Positions 1-7,441 of a DNA stretch of 64,000 nt are shown here, one piece after another. Each line of letters starts with the position of its first letter. Position 1 is the first letter of the stretch. The notes beneath the pieces were generated by a model. It ran no database searches. It was not told where the DNA came from and saw nothing but the letters and a program-made list of their open reading frames with translations. Position numbers and translations under genes: made by a program. This DNA comes from Tropicibacter alexandrii (GTDB taxonomy: Bacteria; Pseudomonadota; Alphaproteobacteria; Rhodobacterales; Rhodobacteraceae): the NCBI RefSeq assembly GCF_003667315.2, contig NZ_RCTZ02000002.1, positions 309,011 to 373,010 of the forward strand. Reading direction: 5' to 3'.

Positions 1-1
1 A

Positions 2-17
2 CATGTCAGCACCCTCC
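2..17 (-). promoter_or_regulatory. Ribosome binding site and start codon of a gene leaving the left edge
   Basis: On the minus strand GGAGGG (17 to 12) lies seven bases before an ATG (4 to 2), so a gene downstream of cydB probably begins at the window edge. cydB ends at 124, which leaves about 120 bp between. A small subunit such as CydX, or any other co-transcribed gene, would fit, but only four bases are visible and the product cannot be named. Confidence 0.4.
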
Positions 18-123
18 AGGGCGACATGTGAGGCCGTTCGTGGACACCCGTGTTGCATAGGCCGGGCCTGCACTGACGGAGCCGTCTTTGCGTCGCGCCA
101 CATGCCCGCAGGGCCCTGCTGCT

Positions 124-1137
124 TCACTCATAGCGCAATTCGGTCGCCTTGCCGCGAAAGATCACGTAGGCGAGGATCGAATAGGCGATGATCGTGGGCA
201 CCACGAAACAGGCGCCAATGAGGATGATCAGCAGGCTTTCCGGTGCGGCGGCGGCTTCGTAGATCGTCAAGCGATCCGGCACCACGTAGGGATAGAAGCT
301 GTAGGCAAGGCCAAGATAGGCCGTGGCGAACAGCCCGCTGGAGATCGCGAAAGGCAACCAGCTCAGGCGGTCCGAAGGCAGCGGCATCCGCCGCAGCAAG
401 CGCCACAGCATCAGCACCAACCCCCCTGACAACAGCGGCAGCAGCAAAAGCCACAACACCTCGGGAAAGGTGAACCATTTGTCGAAAATCCGCGCACTGA
501 CCAGCGGTGTCGCAAGCGAGATGGCGCCGATCCCGGCGATCACGGCCCAAAGGCTTTGCCGTGCCCATTGGACGGCCTTCAGTTGCAGCGCGTCGCTGGT
601 CTTGAGGATCAGCCACGTCGCCCCGATGAAGGCATAGCCCACCGTCAGGAAGACCGCTGTCAGCGCCGCGAACAGGTAGGTCTGCGCCGTCTGCTCAAGC
701 CCCATGACATAGAGCCCCAGCATGAAGCCCTGCGCCAGCGCCGTCACCAGCGACCCGGCAAAGAACAGACGGTTCCACAGCGCCTTGTGTCGGGTGCGGG
801 CCTTGGCGCGAAACTCGAAGGCCACGCCGCGCGCGATCAACCCGATCAGCATGGCAAAGACCGGAAGGTACAGCGTCGACAGGATGATGCCGTGCGCGGT
901 GGGAAAGGCCACCAGCAGCAGCCCCACGGCCAACACCAGCCATGTCTCGTTCGCGTCCCAGAACGGCCCGATGGAGCCGATCATGCGGTCCTGTTCGTGC
1001 GGTTCCGCCAGCGGAAACAGGATGCCGACCCCAAGGTCGAACCCGTCCAGCACCACGTAGACGAGGATCGACAATCCCATCAGCGAGGCAAAGGCCCAAG
1101 GCAGCCAGTCGGCGGGGTTGGAGAAGTCAGGCAGCAT
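124..1137 (-). CDS. cydB: Cytochrome bd-type ubiquinol oxidase subunit II
   Basis: A 337-residue polytopic inner-membrane protein, second subunit of a cytochrome bd-type quinol oxidase that reduces oxygen to water without pumping protons. Family hallmarks are visible near the N-terminus: GFDLGVGILFP, then GPFWDANETWLVLAVG, followed by regularly spaced hydrophobic helices to the C-terminus. The length fits the family (about 335-380). It lies 4 bp after cydA on the same strand and is surely co-transcribed with it. Together with the short-loop CydA it looks like the cyanide-insensitive (CioB) branch common in Rhodobacteraceae. That branch assignment is inference; the CydB family call is firm. 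Confidence 0.95.
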   Translation of the reverse strand: MLPDFSNPADWLPWAFASLMGLSILVYVVLDGFDLGVGILFPLAEPHEQDRMIGSIGPFWDANETWLVLAVGLLLVAFPTAHGIILSTLYLPVFAMLIGLIARGVAFEFRAKARTRHKALWNRLFFAGSLVTALAQGFMLGLYVMGLEQTAQTYLFAALTAVFLTVGYAFIGATWLILKTSDALQLKAVQWARQSLWAVIAGIGAISLATPLVSARIFDKWFTFPEVLWLLLLPLLSGGLVLMLWRLLRRMPLPSDRLSWLPFAISSGLFATAYLGLAYSFYPYVVPDRLTIYEAAAAPESLLIILIGACFVVPTIIAYSILAYVIFRGKATELRYE

Positions 1138-1141
1138 CGGC

Positions 1142-2578
1142 TTACTCCGCAGGGTTGAGGGCGGCGACCTGCGCCTTGCCCGAATGTGTCATGTCATTGG
1201 CCGGGTCGTCGGCCCCGCGCGCGGCCTTGCGCGCGAGGTAGGCGATGACACCGACATAGGCGATCAGCAGGGCGGCATAGACGGCGAGGTAGCCCACCAG
1301 CGTGCCCATCACCATCGGCGCGGGCACGTCGGCCACCGCCATGTCGGTGGTCATGACACCCTGCACCAGCCACGGCTGGCGGCCGATCTCGGTCGTGTAC
1401 CAGCCCGCAAGCGTGGCCACCCAGCCCGAGAGGGCCATCGGCACCAGCGCCCAGATCAGCGGCTTTGGCAGGCCTTCGACGGCCATCCAGTGCCCCTTGA
1501 TGCGGCCCTCGTGACGGTCGCGCCTGCGCCACATCAGGAAGGCGGCGGACCAGCTGAGCGCCAGCATGGCAAAACCGGTGCCGACCATGACACGGAAGGA
1601 CCAGAAGACCGGGCTGACCGGCGGATGCAGCGGTGTGCCGTCCTCGGCGACGAAGTCGTTCAGGCCGGGCACGACGCCATCGGCGTGGTGTTTCAGGATC
1701 AGCGAGGCCCCGTTCGGGATGCCGATCTCGAACCGGTTCTCGCGCGCGGCCTCATCGGGCAGGGCAAACAGCAAGAGCGGCACGTTCGGCCCGGTGTCCC
1801 AGTTGCCCTCCATTGCAGCGACCTTTTGCGGTTGATGCTCCAGCGTGTTCAGCCCGTGCATGTCGCCCGCCAAAATCTGGATCGGGATCAGCAGCGCCGC
1901 CATGGCCACGCCGGTCTTCAATGTGGCGCGCACGTCCCGCGACCGATCGCCAAGGATCCAGCGAAAGGCCGAGACGCCCGCCACCAGAAAGCTGACGGTC
2001 AGGAAGGAGGCCAGCACCATATGCGCAAAGCGGTAGGGCATCGACGGGTTGAAGATGATCTCGGACCAGCTGGTCGCATGGGCCACGCCGTCGATCATCT
2101 CGAACCCTTGCGGCGTGTGCATCCAGCTGTTCAGTACGATGATCCAGAAGGTCGACAGCAGCGTGCCAAAGGCCACCAGCGCCGTCGCGGTGATGTGCAG
2201 CCACGCGGGCACGCGGGAAAATCCGAACAGCATGATGCCGACGAACGCCGCTTCAAGGAAGAAGGCGGTCAGCACCTCGTAGGCCAGCAAGGGCCCGGCG
2301 ATATTGCCCACGGTCTCCATGAAGCCCGGCCAGTTGGTGCCGAACTGGAACGACATGGTGATGCCCGACACGACGCCCATGGCAAAGCTCAGGGCAAAGA
2401 CCTTCACCCAGAACCGGTAGGCGGCCATCCATTTGTCGTCGCCCGTCGCGGCAAAGCGCAGGCGAAAGAACAGCAGCACCCAACCCAGCGCGATGGTGAT
2501 GGTCGGGAACAGGATGTGAAACGAGATATTGGCCGCAAACTGGATGCGGCTCAGCAGAAGTGTGTCCAATACGTCCAT
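1142..2578 (-). CDS. cydA: Cytochrome bd-type ubiquinol oxidase subunit I
   Basis: A 478-residue haem-binding subunit of the quinol oxidase. It has the start typical of CydA (LLSRIQFAANISFHILFPT, with the conserved haem-ligand histidine), several transmembrane helices, and the signature GRQPW (in TTEIGRQPWLVQGVM) near residue 385. The total length is short compared with E. coli CydA (522) and there is no long insertion in the quinol loop, which suggests the short-Q-loop, CioA-like type. An ATG at 2584 is also possible, but GAGG sits only two bases before it and eight bases before the ATG at 2578, so 2578 is preferred. The upstream GbsR/MarR-type gene ends about 10 bp away and probably controls the operon. 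Confidence 0.95.
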   Translation of the reverse strand: MDVLDTLLLSRIQFAANISFHILFPTITIALGWVLLFFRLRFAATGDDKWMAAYRFWVKVFALSFAMGVVSGITMSFQFGTNWPGFMETVGNIAGPLLAYEVLTAFFLEAAFVGIMLFGFSRVPAWLHITATALVAFGTLLSTFWIIVLNSWMHTPQGFEMIDGVAHATSWSEIIFNPSMPYRFAHMVLASFLTVSFLVAGVSAFRWILGDRSRDVRATLKTGVAMAALLIPIQILAGDMHGLNTLEHQPQKVAAMEGNWDTGPNVPLLLFALPDEAARENRFEIGIPNGASLILKHHADGVVPGLNDFVAEDGTPLHPPVSPVFWSFRVMVGTGFAMLALSWSAAFLMWRRRDRHEGRIKGHWMAVEGLPKPLIWALVPMALSGWVATLAGWYTTEIGRQPWLVQGVMTTDMAVADVPAPMVMGTLVGYLAVYAALLIAYVGVIAYLARKAARGADDPANDMTHSGKAQVAALNPAE

Positions 2579-2588
2579 TGTCATGTCC

Positions 2589-3131
2589 TCAACGTCTGGC
2601 GGGAAGCACCCCGCCCGCCTTGTCGATCAGGCCCGCGATCTTGCTGCCATAGGTCATCAGCTTGACCAGTTTCTCGGTCTCCAGCCGGGCCATGTCCTCG
2701 TAGAATTCGGTCATCATCTCGATCATCTCGCGCAGCTCGGATATCCGCGCCTCGGAATAATCGTCGCCCGCAGGGCCCTGCATTTCGAGCGCGCGCAGCT
2801 TGGTCAGGGTCGGGTCGATCTCGCGTTTCTTGCGCTCGTCGATCAGGATGCGGACGATTTCCCAGAGGTCGTCGGGCGTGGTGAAATGATCCTTGCGGTC
2901 GCCGGGGACGTGTTTCAGCCGAACCAACTGCCAGGCCTGAAGCTCTTTCAGGCCCATGGAGGTGTTCGACCGGCTGATCCCCAGCGCCTCGGTGATCTGG
3001 TCGGCGTTGAGCGCGTCGGCGGACAGGAACAACAGCGCGTAGATTTGGCCCACGGTGCGGTTGATCCCCCAACGGCTGCCCATCTCGCCGAAGTGAAGTA
3101 CGAATTCTTGGTGGAGCGGAGGAAGGTTCAT
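2589..3131 (-). CDS. GbsR/MarR-family transcriptional regulator
   Basis: A 180-residue winged-helix DNA-binding protein. The N-terminal half carries the HTH (ADQITEALGISRSNTSMGLKELQ, about residues 42-64) followed by a wing segment (LVRLKHVPGDRKDHF). The C-terminal half is helical and charged (a probable coiled-coil dimerisation region, residues 95-170). The opening pattern FGEMGSRWGINRTVGQIYALLFLS is typical of GbsR-like proteins. It is the first gene of the cydAB operon, so a role as local regulator of the oxidase, and of itself through the dyad upstream, is likely but inferred. The effector is unknown. No strong Shine-Dalgarno sequence is visible before the ATG. Confidence 0.85.
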   Translation of the reverse strand: MNLPPLHQEFVLHFGEMGSRWGINRTVGQIYALLFLSADALNADQITEALGISRSNTSMGLKELQAWQLVRLKHVPGDRKDHFTTPDDLWEIVRILIDERKKREIDPTLTKLRALEMQGPAGDDYSEARISELREMIEMMTEFYEDMARLETEKLVKLMTYGSKIAGLIDKAGGVLPARR

Positions 3132-3154
3132 CGTCGTTTTCGCGGCTTTCCGAA

Positions 3155-3174
3155 TTTTCAGTAATTTCTGAAAA
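3155..3174. promoter_or_regulatory. Inverted repeat upstream of the GbsR/MarR-type gene (possible operator)
   Basis: TTTTCAG, six bases, CTGAAAA: a perfect 7-bp dyad lying 24-43 bp before the start of the regulator-cydAB operon. Such AT-rich dyads are usual MarR-class operators. Autoregulation is inference. Confidence 0.4.
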
Positions 3175-3251
3175 AACAGATAAACCCAATGGCGCGCTTA
3201 TCCAGCGGTTCCGGCTGACCTCACGAAAAGGTCAACAGGGGTGTCGCGGTC

Positions 3252-4187
3252 CTACAATTCCAGCATGACGTGGTCGGCAAAGGTTTCCCGGACCACGTCC
3301 GAAATGATGGTGGCCAGTTTCTGGATGATCCGGATATGCGCCGAGCGGCGGCGCCATGCTAGCCCGATGGAGCGGGTCAGGCGCCCGGATCGAAAGGGTT
3401 TGACGATCACGTCGCCCGCTTCGCGCGAAGCTTCGGACCGGACATAAAGCGCGGGCAGGAAGCTGACCCCCATGTTCAGCGCCGTCATCTGGCGCAACGC
3501 GTCGAGGCTGGTGCCCTCGTAGTCGCGGCGCAGCGTGGCCCCCAGATCCTCGCACAAACCCGCAACTTGCGCGTGCAGCCGATAGGCGTCGGACAGGGAC
3601 AGCACATCGACACCGGCCAGATCGGCATCGCGGATGGTCTCTCGCCGTGCCAGAGGGTGGTCCAGAGCCATGGCCAGCTTCAGCGGCTCGCGGAACAGCC
3701 GCATGGCCGTGACATCGCCCGAGGGTACGGGCAGTTGCGTCAGGATCAGGTCTTGTTGACCGGTCAAGAGTTCATCTTGCAGGGCGGCGGGTGGCGCGTC
3801 CCGAATGACCACCTTCACCTCCGGATAGGCCGCGTGCAGCCGCCGCATCACATGCGGCAGCAGGTATGGCCCCAGCGTGGGCGTCGATCCAAGGCGGATC
3901 GTCCCGGTGACGCCGTCGCGGGCATCCTGCGCCAATGCTTTGAGATGCTCGGTCTCTTCGAGCACACGCAGCGTTTGGGCCAGTATCATGCGGCCCTGCG
4001 GTGTCAGCACCGCCCCGCGCTGACCGCGCTCTACCAGCGTTACGCCCAAGGCGGCTTCCAGCCCGACGATCTGCTGGCTCAGCGACGGCTGGCTGATGCC
4101 GACCCGCTCGGCGGCGCGGCGATAATGGCGGGTTTCGGCAAGGGCCGCGAAATAGGTCAGTTGGCGCAGGGTGAGTTCAGCGGACAT
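3252..4187 (-). CDS. OxyR-like LysR-family regulator lacking the peroxidatic cysteine
   Basis: A 311-residue LysR-type regulator: N-terminal HTH (residues about 5-64, YFAALAETRHYRRAAERVG then ISQPSLSQQI) and a two-lobed effector domain (about 92-300). The effector domain aligns without gaps to E. coli OxyR around the redox switch (remembered sequence: LEDGHCLRDQAMGFC; here LSDAYRLHAQVAGLC). The equivalent of Cys199 is Arg203, while the equivalent of Cys208 is Cys212, so the classical disulfide cannot form. The start at 4187 was chosen because LysR homology begins there; upstream in-frame codons would add 44 unrelated residues through the intergenic region. It is divergent from a YdcH-like gene, with an OxyR-type half-site between them. 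It could be a redox-blind OxyR paralogue or another LysR subfamily. Confidence 0.8.
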   Translation of the reverse strand: MSAELTLRQLTYFAALAETRHYRRAAERVGISQPSLSQQIVGLEAALGVTLVERGQRGAVLTPQGRMILAQTLRVLEETEHLKALAQDARDGVTGTIRLGSTPTLGPYLLPHVMRRLHAAYPEVKVVIRDAPPAALQDELLTGQQDLILTQLPVPSGDVTAMRLFREPLKLAMALDHPLARRETIRDADLAGVDVLSLSDAYRLHAQVAGLCEDLGATLRRDYEGTSLDALRQMTALNMGVSFLPALYVRSEASREAGDVIVKPFRSGRLTRSIGLAWRRRSAHIRIIQKLATIISDVVRETFADHVMLEL

Positions 4188-4217
4188 CGTGGCCTCCTCG
4201 CATTGGCTGTTGGGAAT

Positions 4218-4232
4218 ATAGGAAATGCCTAT
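4218..4232. promoter_or_regulatory. OxyR-type half-site (ATAG-N7-CTAT)
   Basis: The sequence ATAG, seven bases, CTAT matches one half of the OxyR tetramer consensus exactly. It lies 31 bp before the start of the OxyR-like gene and about 100 bp before the divergent YdcH-like gene. The next expected quarter-sites are only partly conserved (CTGT upstream, TCAG downstream). It probably serves autoregulation and possibly control of the divergent pair. Confidence 0.6.
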
Positions 4233-4335
4233 CGAGTTTTCAGGTCCGGCTGCCTTCTGCCGATCATTTGGCCTTCCCATGTTCCGGGGGCGATCAGGAA
4301 AGATCGCCTGCACCCACAAACACAGGAGACTTCAA

Positions 4336-4575
4336 ATGACGACGATCCCCGCCCGGCTGCTCAACGCTCTTCCGGAAAAGGTGGCCCGGCTGCGCCGCCG
4401 CCATCATCAGCTTGGGGTGCAGATCGACGAAGAGCTGCAGCGCCCCATGCCCTGCAGCGTGGCCTTGCAGCGGCTGAAGCGCCAGCGCCTGAAGCTGAAG
4501 GACCAGATCACCTTTTACTCGAAACTTGTCGGCAGCCCGGACCGCAAGGTCATGCCGGTGGCGGCGCACTCATGA
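4336..4575 (+). CDS. YdcH/DUF465-like small protein
   Basis: A 79-residue basic, helical protein resembling the YdcH (DUF465) family of short coiled-coil proteins with unknown function. Residues 10-62 form one predicted long helical hairpin rich in Arg, Leu and Gln (QRLKRQRLKLKDQITFY). The ATG at 4336 is preceded by AGGAGA at good spacing. The frame is open from 4225, but the upstream part has no ribosome binding site and overlaps the OxyR-type site. It is transcribed divergently from the OxyR-like regulator and translationally coupled (ATGA) to a second small ORF. The family call rests on general pattern, so it is moderate. Confidence 0.65.
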   Translation: MTTIPARLLNALPEKVARLRRRHHQLGVQIDEELQRPMPCSVALQRLKRQRLKLKDQITFYSKLVGSPDRKVMPVAAHS

Positions 4576-4733
4576 TCTTCAATCTCGTTTTCCAGACCAG
4601 TGGCCTGCGCCTGATGCACAGCGCCGATCTCGACGACATGCGCCGCGCCATCGCCGACGAGGATGACGACGGCCCCGACGGCGGCAGCCCGCATGCCGCT
4701 CCGCACCCTGAGCATGACAGGGCGGTTGCGTGA
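4572..4733 (+). CDS. Small acidic protein of unknown function
   Basis: A 53-residue ORF whose ATG overlaps the stop codon of the YdcH-like gene (ATGA), the usual sign of translational coupling in this genome. The N-terminus is hydrophobic/amphipathic (MIFNLVFQTSGLRLM), followed by an acidic stretch (IADEDDDGPDGG) and a His/Pro-rich tail. I recognise no family. It is followed at once by a GC-rich hairpin. It is either a genuine small gene or a chance open frame. Confidence 0.4.
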   Translation: MIFNLVFQTSGLRLMHSADLDDMRRAIADEDDDGPDGGSPHAAPHPEHDRAVA

Positions 4734-4744
4734 CCCTGTACCAC

Positions 4745-4765
4745 GGAGGGGCCGCGCGCCCCTCC
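4745..4765. terminator. Hairpin between convergent genes
   Basis: GGAGGGGC and GCCCCTCC form a perfect 8-bp stem with a 5-base loop between the small-protein operon and the convergent RpiR-type gene. No U-tract follows on the plus strand, so termination efficiency is uncertain. Confidence 0.45.
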
Positions 4766-4793
4766 AATCCTCGGGGCTGACGCGCCCGTCCCG

Positions 4794-5642
4794 TCATTCC
4801 GACAGGTCGAGTTCCTCGTTGATGGCGTCGAGCGTGGCGATGCGCTGGCTGACGGCATCCGGGTTCTGCCCCAGATAGGACAGCGCCAGCAGCCGCAGCA
4901 TCGAGATCATCGTCGCATGGGTCGGCAGGATGCCATAGCTGGCGATGTGGCACGGCAGCACGAAATCGGAAAAGCGCTGCGCCTGCGCGGCATAGGCATG
5001 ATCGGTGATCGTGATGACCCGCATCCGCGTGGTGCGGGCGTGTTTCAGCAGGACGGGCAACAGGCGCGGACGCGGCTCGAATGTCAGCAGGATCAGCGCG
5101 TCGCGCGGGCCGGTCATCGCCAGTTCCGCCGCCCAGTCTTGTCCCGACCCTTCGATCTGGTGTACCCCGTGGCGCAGCCGGGTGAACATGGTGCGCCCCA
5201 GCCGCGCAAGCCCGTATTCATCGCCAAAGCCAAGGAACCACAGGTTCGGCGCCTTCTCCAACACGCCCGCGATTTCCGGTAGCAGGTCCGACCGCATCTC
5301 TTCGAAGGTGCGCGACAGGTTGCGGCTCTCCAGTTCGAGATGCTCCGCCAGCGTCCGGCCCAGCGACGCGGCCTCGGGTTTCGGGTCGAATCGTGCATAA
5401 GGCGCGCGGCTGTTGCGTTCATCGCGGGCCTGAATGCGCACCTCTTCGAAGTCCGCATAGCCCAAAGTGCGGAAAAAACGGGCAGTCGTGGCTTTTGACA
5501 CCCCAGCCAAGGACGCCAGTTCCGTCGCCGTGTGCGTTTCCACAAGCCCCTGATTTTCCAGCAGGACAGACGCGATCTTCTGTTCGCTCGACGTCAGGCG
5601 GGTGAATTTTTCCTGAATGCGCAGGATCAGTCTGGAGGCCAT
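4794..5642 (-). CDS. MurR/RpiR-family transcriptional regulator
   Basis: About 282 residues. The N-terminal HTH of the RpiR type (residues 1-75: LTSSEQKIASVLLEN, then TATELASLAGVSKATTARFF) is followed by a SIS-like sugar-phosphate/ligand-binding domain (about 110-240, with NLWFLGFGDEYGLARLG and a strand pattern ending in ITDHAYAAQAQRFSDFVL). The frame has an earlier ATG at 5675, but that would place the TGAAAC operator repeats inside the gene. The ATG at 5642 opens directly on the conserved helix, so it is preferred. It is divergent from the MTHFS-like/ABC importer operon, which it presumably controls. The ligand is unknown. Confidence 0.85.
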   Translation of the reverse strand: MASRLILRIQEKFTRLTSSEQKIASVLLENQGLVETHTATELASLAGVSKATTARFFRTLGYADFEEVRIQARDERNSRAPYARFDPKPEAASLGRTLAEHLELESRNLSRTFEEMRSDLLPEIAGVLEKAPNLWFLGFGDEYGLARLGRTMFTRLRHGVHQIEGSGQDWAAELAMTGPRDALILLTFEPRPRLLPVLLKHARTTRMRVITITDHAYAAQAQRFSDFVLPCHIASYGILPTHATMISMLRLLALSYLGQNPDAVSQRIATLDAINEELDLSE

Positions 5643-5665
5643 CTCACCGGAATTCCCTTGACGAA

Positions 5666-5701
5666 TGAAACCCATGTTTCACAGGATTGAAACAATGAAA
5701 C
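5666..5701. promoter_or_regulatory. Cluster of TGAAAC repeats between divergent genes (possible RpiR operator)
   Basis: TGAAAC occurs at 5666, 5688 and 5696, and its complement GTTTCA at 5676, giving one perfect dyad (TGAAAC-CCAT-GTTTCA) plus two direct half-sites within 36 bp. It lies between the RpiR-type gene and the MTHFS-like gene, the expected place for a shared operator. Regulator binding is inferred. Confidence 0.5.
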
Positions 5702-5716
5702 GACAAGGGGTGCAAG

Positions 5717-6454
5717 ATGACGTCCTCCAGGATGATCCGCGAAAGAATATGGACGAAGCTGCACGAGGTGGCGAGGCCGGATACCCGGTTCCACATGAAC
5801 TTTGCCGAGGTGATCCCGGATTTCGAGGGCTCTGAAACCGCCACCGACCATCTGGTGCAGGACCCGGCCTATCAGGCCAGCCGCTTTGCCTTCATCACGC
5901 CCGACAACTGCCTCGTCGATCTGCGCCGCCGGATGATCGAGGCGGGCAAGCCCTTTGTCATGTCGACTTACGGCATCTATCGCGGGTTCCTCTATCTCGA
6001 CCCGGCCAAGGTGCCGCCCGGTGCTGCGCTTTATGCCGCGTGGCTCGACGGGATGGAGCATTTCGGCGAGCCGGTCACGCTGGAGGACATCGCGCAGAAG
6101 GGGCGTTTCGACTACCTCGTGACCGGGGCCTCGGCGGTGTCGATGAACGGTGTGCGCTTTGGCAAGGGGCATGGGTTCTTCGACCTTGAATGGGGCATGT
6201 TCACCGATCTTGGTTTCGTCGATGAACACACCCCCGTCCACGCCATGGTGCATGACATCCAGTTGGTCGAGGAGCAGTTGCAGCCCTCGGAAACCGACAT
6301 CCTCGTGGACAAGATCTTCACCCCCGGCGGCACCCATGTGGTCGAACGCCGGGCGAAGCGCCCCAGCGGCGTGAAATGGCCGCTGCTCGACCCGAAACAG
6401 ATCGCCGAAACCCCACCCTTGCAAGAGCTTCAACGCCTTCAGGGCCTTGCCTGA
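5717..6454 (+). CDS. 5-formyltetrahydrofolate cyclo-ligase-like protein
   Basis: A 245-residue protein of the MTHFS (5-FTHF cyclo-ligase)-like fold. The C-terminal part contains the family's nucleotide/folate motif in variant form (VRFGKGHGFFDLEWGM, about residues 143-158; the classical form is GRGGGYYD-like). It is the first gene of an operon with an NMT1-like binding protein, an ATPase and a double permease. Canonical MTHFS proteins are about 190 residues, so this is the longer, paralogous branch often next to ABC importers, where the substrate is not established. It could act on the imported compound, perhaps a pterin-, pyrimidine- or formyl-containing molecule; this is inference. AAGGGG precedes the ATG. 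Confidence 0.75.
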   Translation: MTSSRMIRERIWTKLHEVARPDTRFHMNFAEVIPDFEGSETATDHLVQDPAYQASRFAFITPDNCLVDLRRRMIEAGKPFVMSTYGIYRGFLYLDPAKVPPGAALYAAWLDGMEHFGEPVTLEDIAQKGRFDYLVTGASAVSMNGVRFGKGHGFFDLEWGMFTDLGFVDEHTPVHAMVHDIQLVEEQLQPSETDILVDKIFTPGGTHVVERRAKRPSGVKWPLLDPKQIAETPPLQELQRLQGLA

Positions 6455-6478
6455 CATTCCCAACACGGAGACAAGACC

Positions 6479-7441
6479 ATGCTCAATCGCCGTACCTTCC
6501 TTGGCACCGCCGCTGCCGGTATCGCCGCCTCGTCGCTGCCGTTCCGCGCCCATGCCGCCACCCCGCTGACCATGCAGGCCGCGTGGATCAACGATGCCGA
6601 ATTCGCGGGCTATTTCCTTGCCATGGATCAGGGGTATTACACCGAGGCCGGTCTGAACCTCGAATACCTGTCCGGCGGGCCGGACGTGATCCCCGAAAGC
6701 ACGATCATCGCGGGCCGCGCCGATCTGGCGCTGACCACCCCTGACACCACGATCAAGGCGATCGTCGAACAAGGCGCGCCGTTCAAGATCATCGGCGCCC
6801 AGTACCAAAAGAACCCCATCGGCATCGTGTCGCTGGCCAAGAACCCGATAAACACGCCGCAGGACCTGATCGGCAAGACGCTGGCGGTGCCGCCGGTCAA
6901 CGTGATCTCGGTCGAGGCGATGCTGAAGATGAACGGCATCGAACCGGGGCAGGTCAACATCGTGCCCTATGCCTATGACCCGACACCGCTGGTCAAGGGA
7001 GAGATCGACGCCAGCCTCGATTTCACCACCAACGTGCCGTTCACGATCCAGCAGGCGGGTGAAGAGGCGACCTCCTTCCTGCTCTATGATTTCGGCTACA
7101 CGATCTACAACGACACCGTCGTCGTCACCGAACAGGTGCTGGCGGAAAAACGCGATTTGCTGGTGGCGTGGCTGCGCGCCTCGCGCAAGGGCTGGGAGGA
7201 AAACCTCGCCGACCCAAGCGTCTGGCCGCCGAAATTCGCCGACACGTATTTCAAGGGCACGGGCCGGTCGATCGAGAACGAACTGTATTTCAACGCGGCG
7301 CAAAAGCCGCTGATGGAAAGCCCCGAGGGCTACTTTGCCCTGACCGAGGACGGCATCGAGAAATGCCTGAGCGCATTGGGCGAGGTCGGGATCGTCGGCA
7401 ACACCGACATGTTCGACACCTCGCTTCTGGCGGAGGTCTGA
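6479..7441 (+). CDS. ABC importer substrate-binding protein, NMT1/THI5-like, Tat-exported
   Basis: A 320-residue periplasmic binding protein. Residues 2-25 are a twin-arginine signal (NRRTFLGTAAAGIAAS, then an A-rich stretch ending in AHA). The mature part has the NMT1/SsuA-like pattern: MQAAWINDAEFAGYFLAMDQG, then YYTEAGLNLEYLSGGPDV, and the ALTTPDTTI region. This family binds pyrimidine precursors, sulfonates, riboflavin-like or other small molecules; the ligand cannot be read from sequence. The stop codon overlaps the ATPase start (TGATG). A Tat signal suggests a folded or cofactor-dependent export route, which is not rare for this family in alphaproteobacteria. Confidence 0.9.
   Translation: MLNRRTFLGTAAAGIAASSLPFRAHAATPLTMQAAWINDAEFAGYFLAMDQGYYTEAGLNLEYLSGGPDVIPESTIIAGRADLALTTPDTTIKAIVEQGAPFKIIGAQYQKNPIGIVSLAKNPINTPQDLIGKTLAVPPVNVISVEAMLKMNGIEPGQVNIVPYAYDPTPLVKGEIDASLDFTTNVPFTIQQAGEEATSFLLYDFGYTIYNDTVVVTEQVLAEKRDLLVAWLRASRKGWEENLADPSVWPPKFADTYFKGTGRSIENELYFNAAQKPLMESPEGYFALTEDGIEKCLSALGEVGIVGNTDMFDTSLLAEV

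Noticed and set aside
1..123. A minus-strand frame from 103 to the edge (MWRDAKTAPS), considered as cydX
   Set aside because: CydX-like peptides start with a hydrophobic MWYFAW-type helix; this frame is polar. A ribosome binding site nearer the edge points to another start at position 4.
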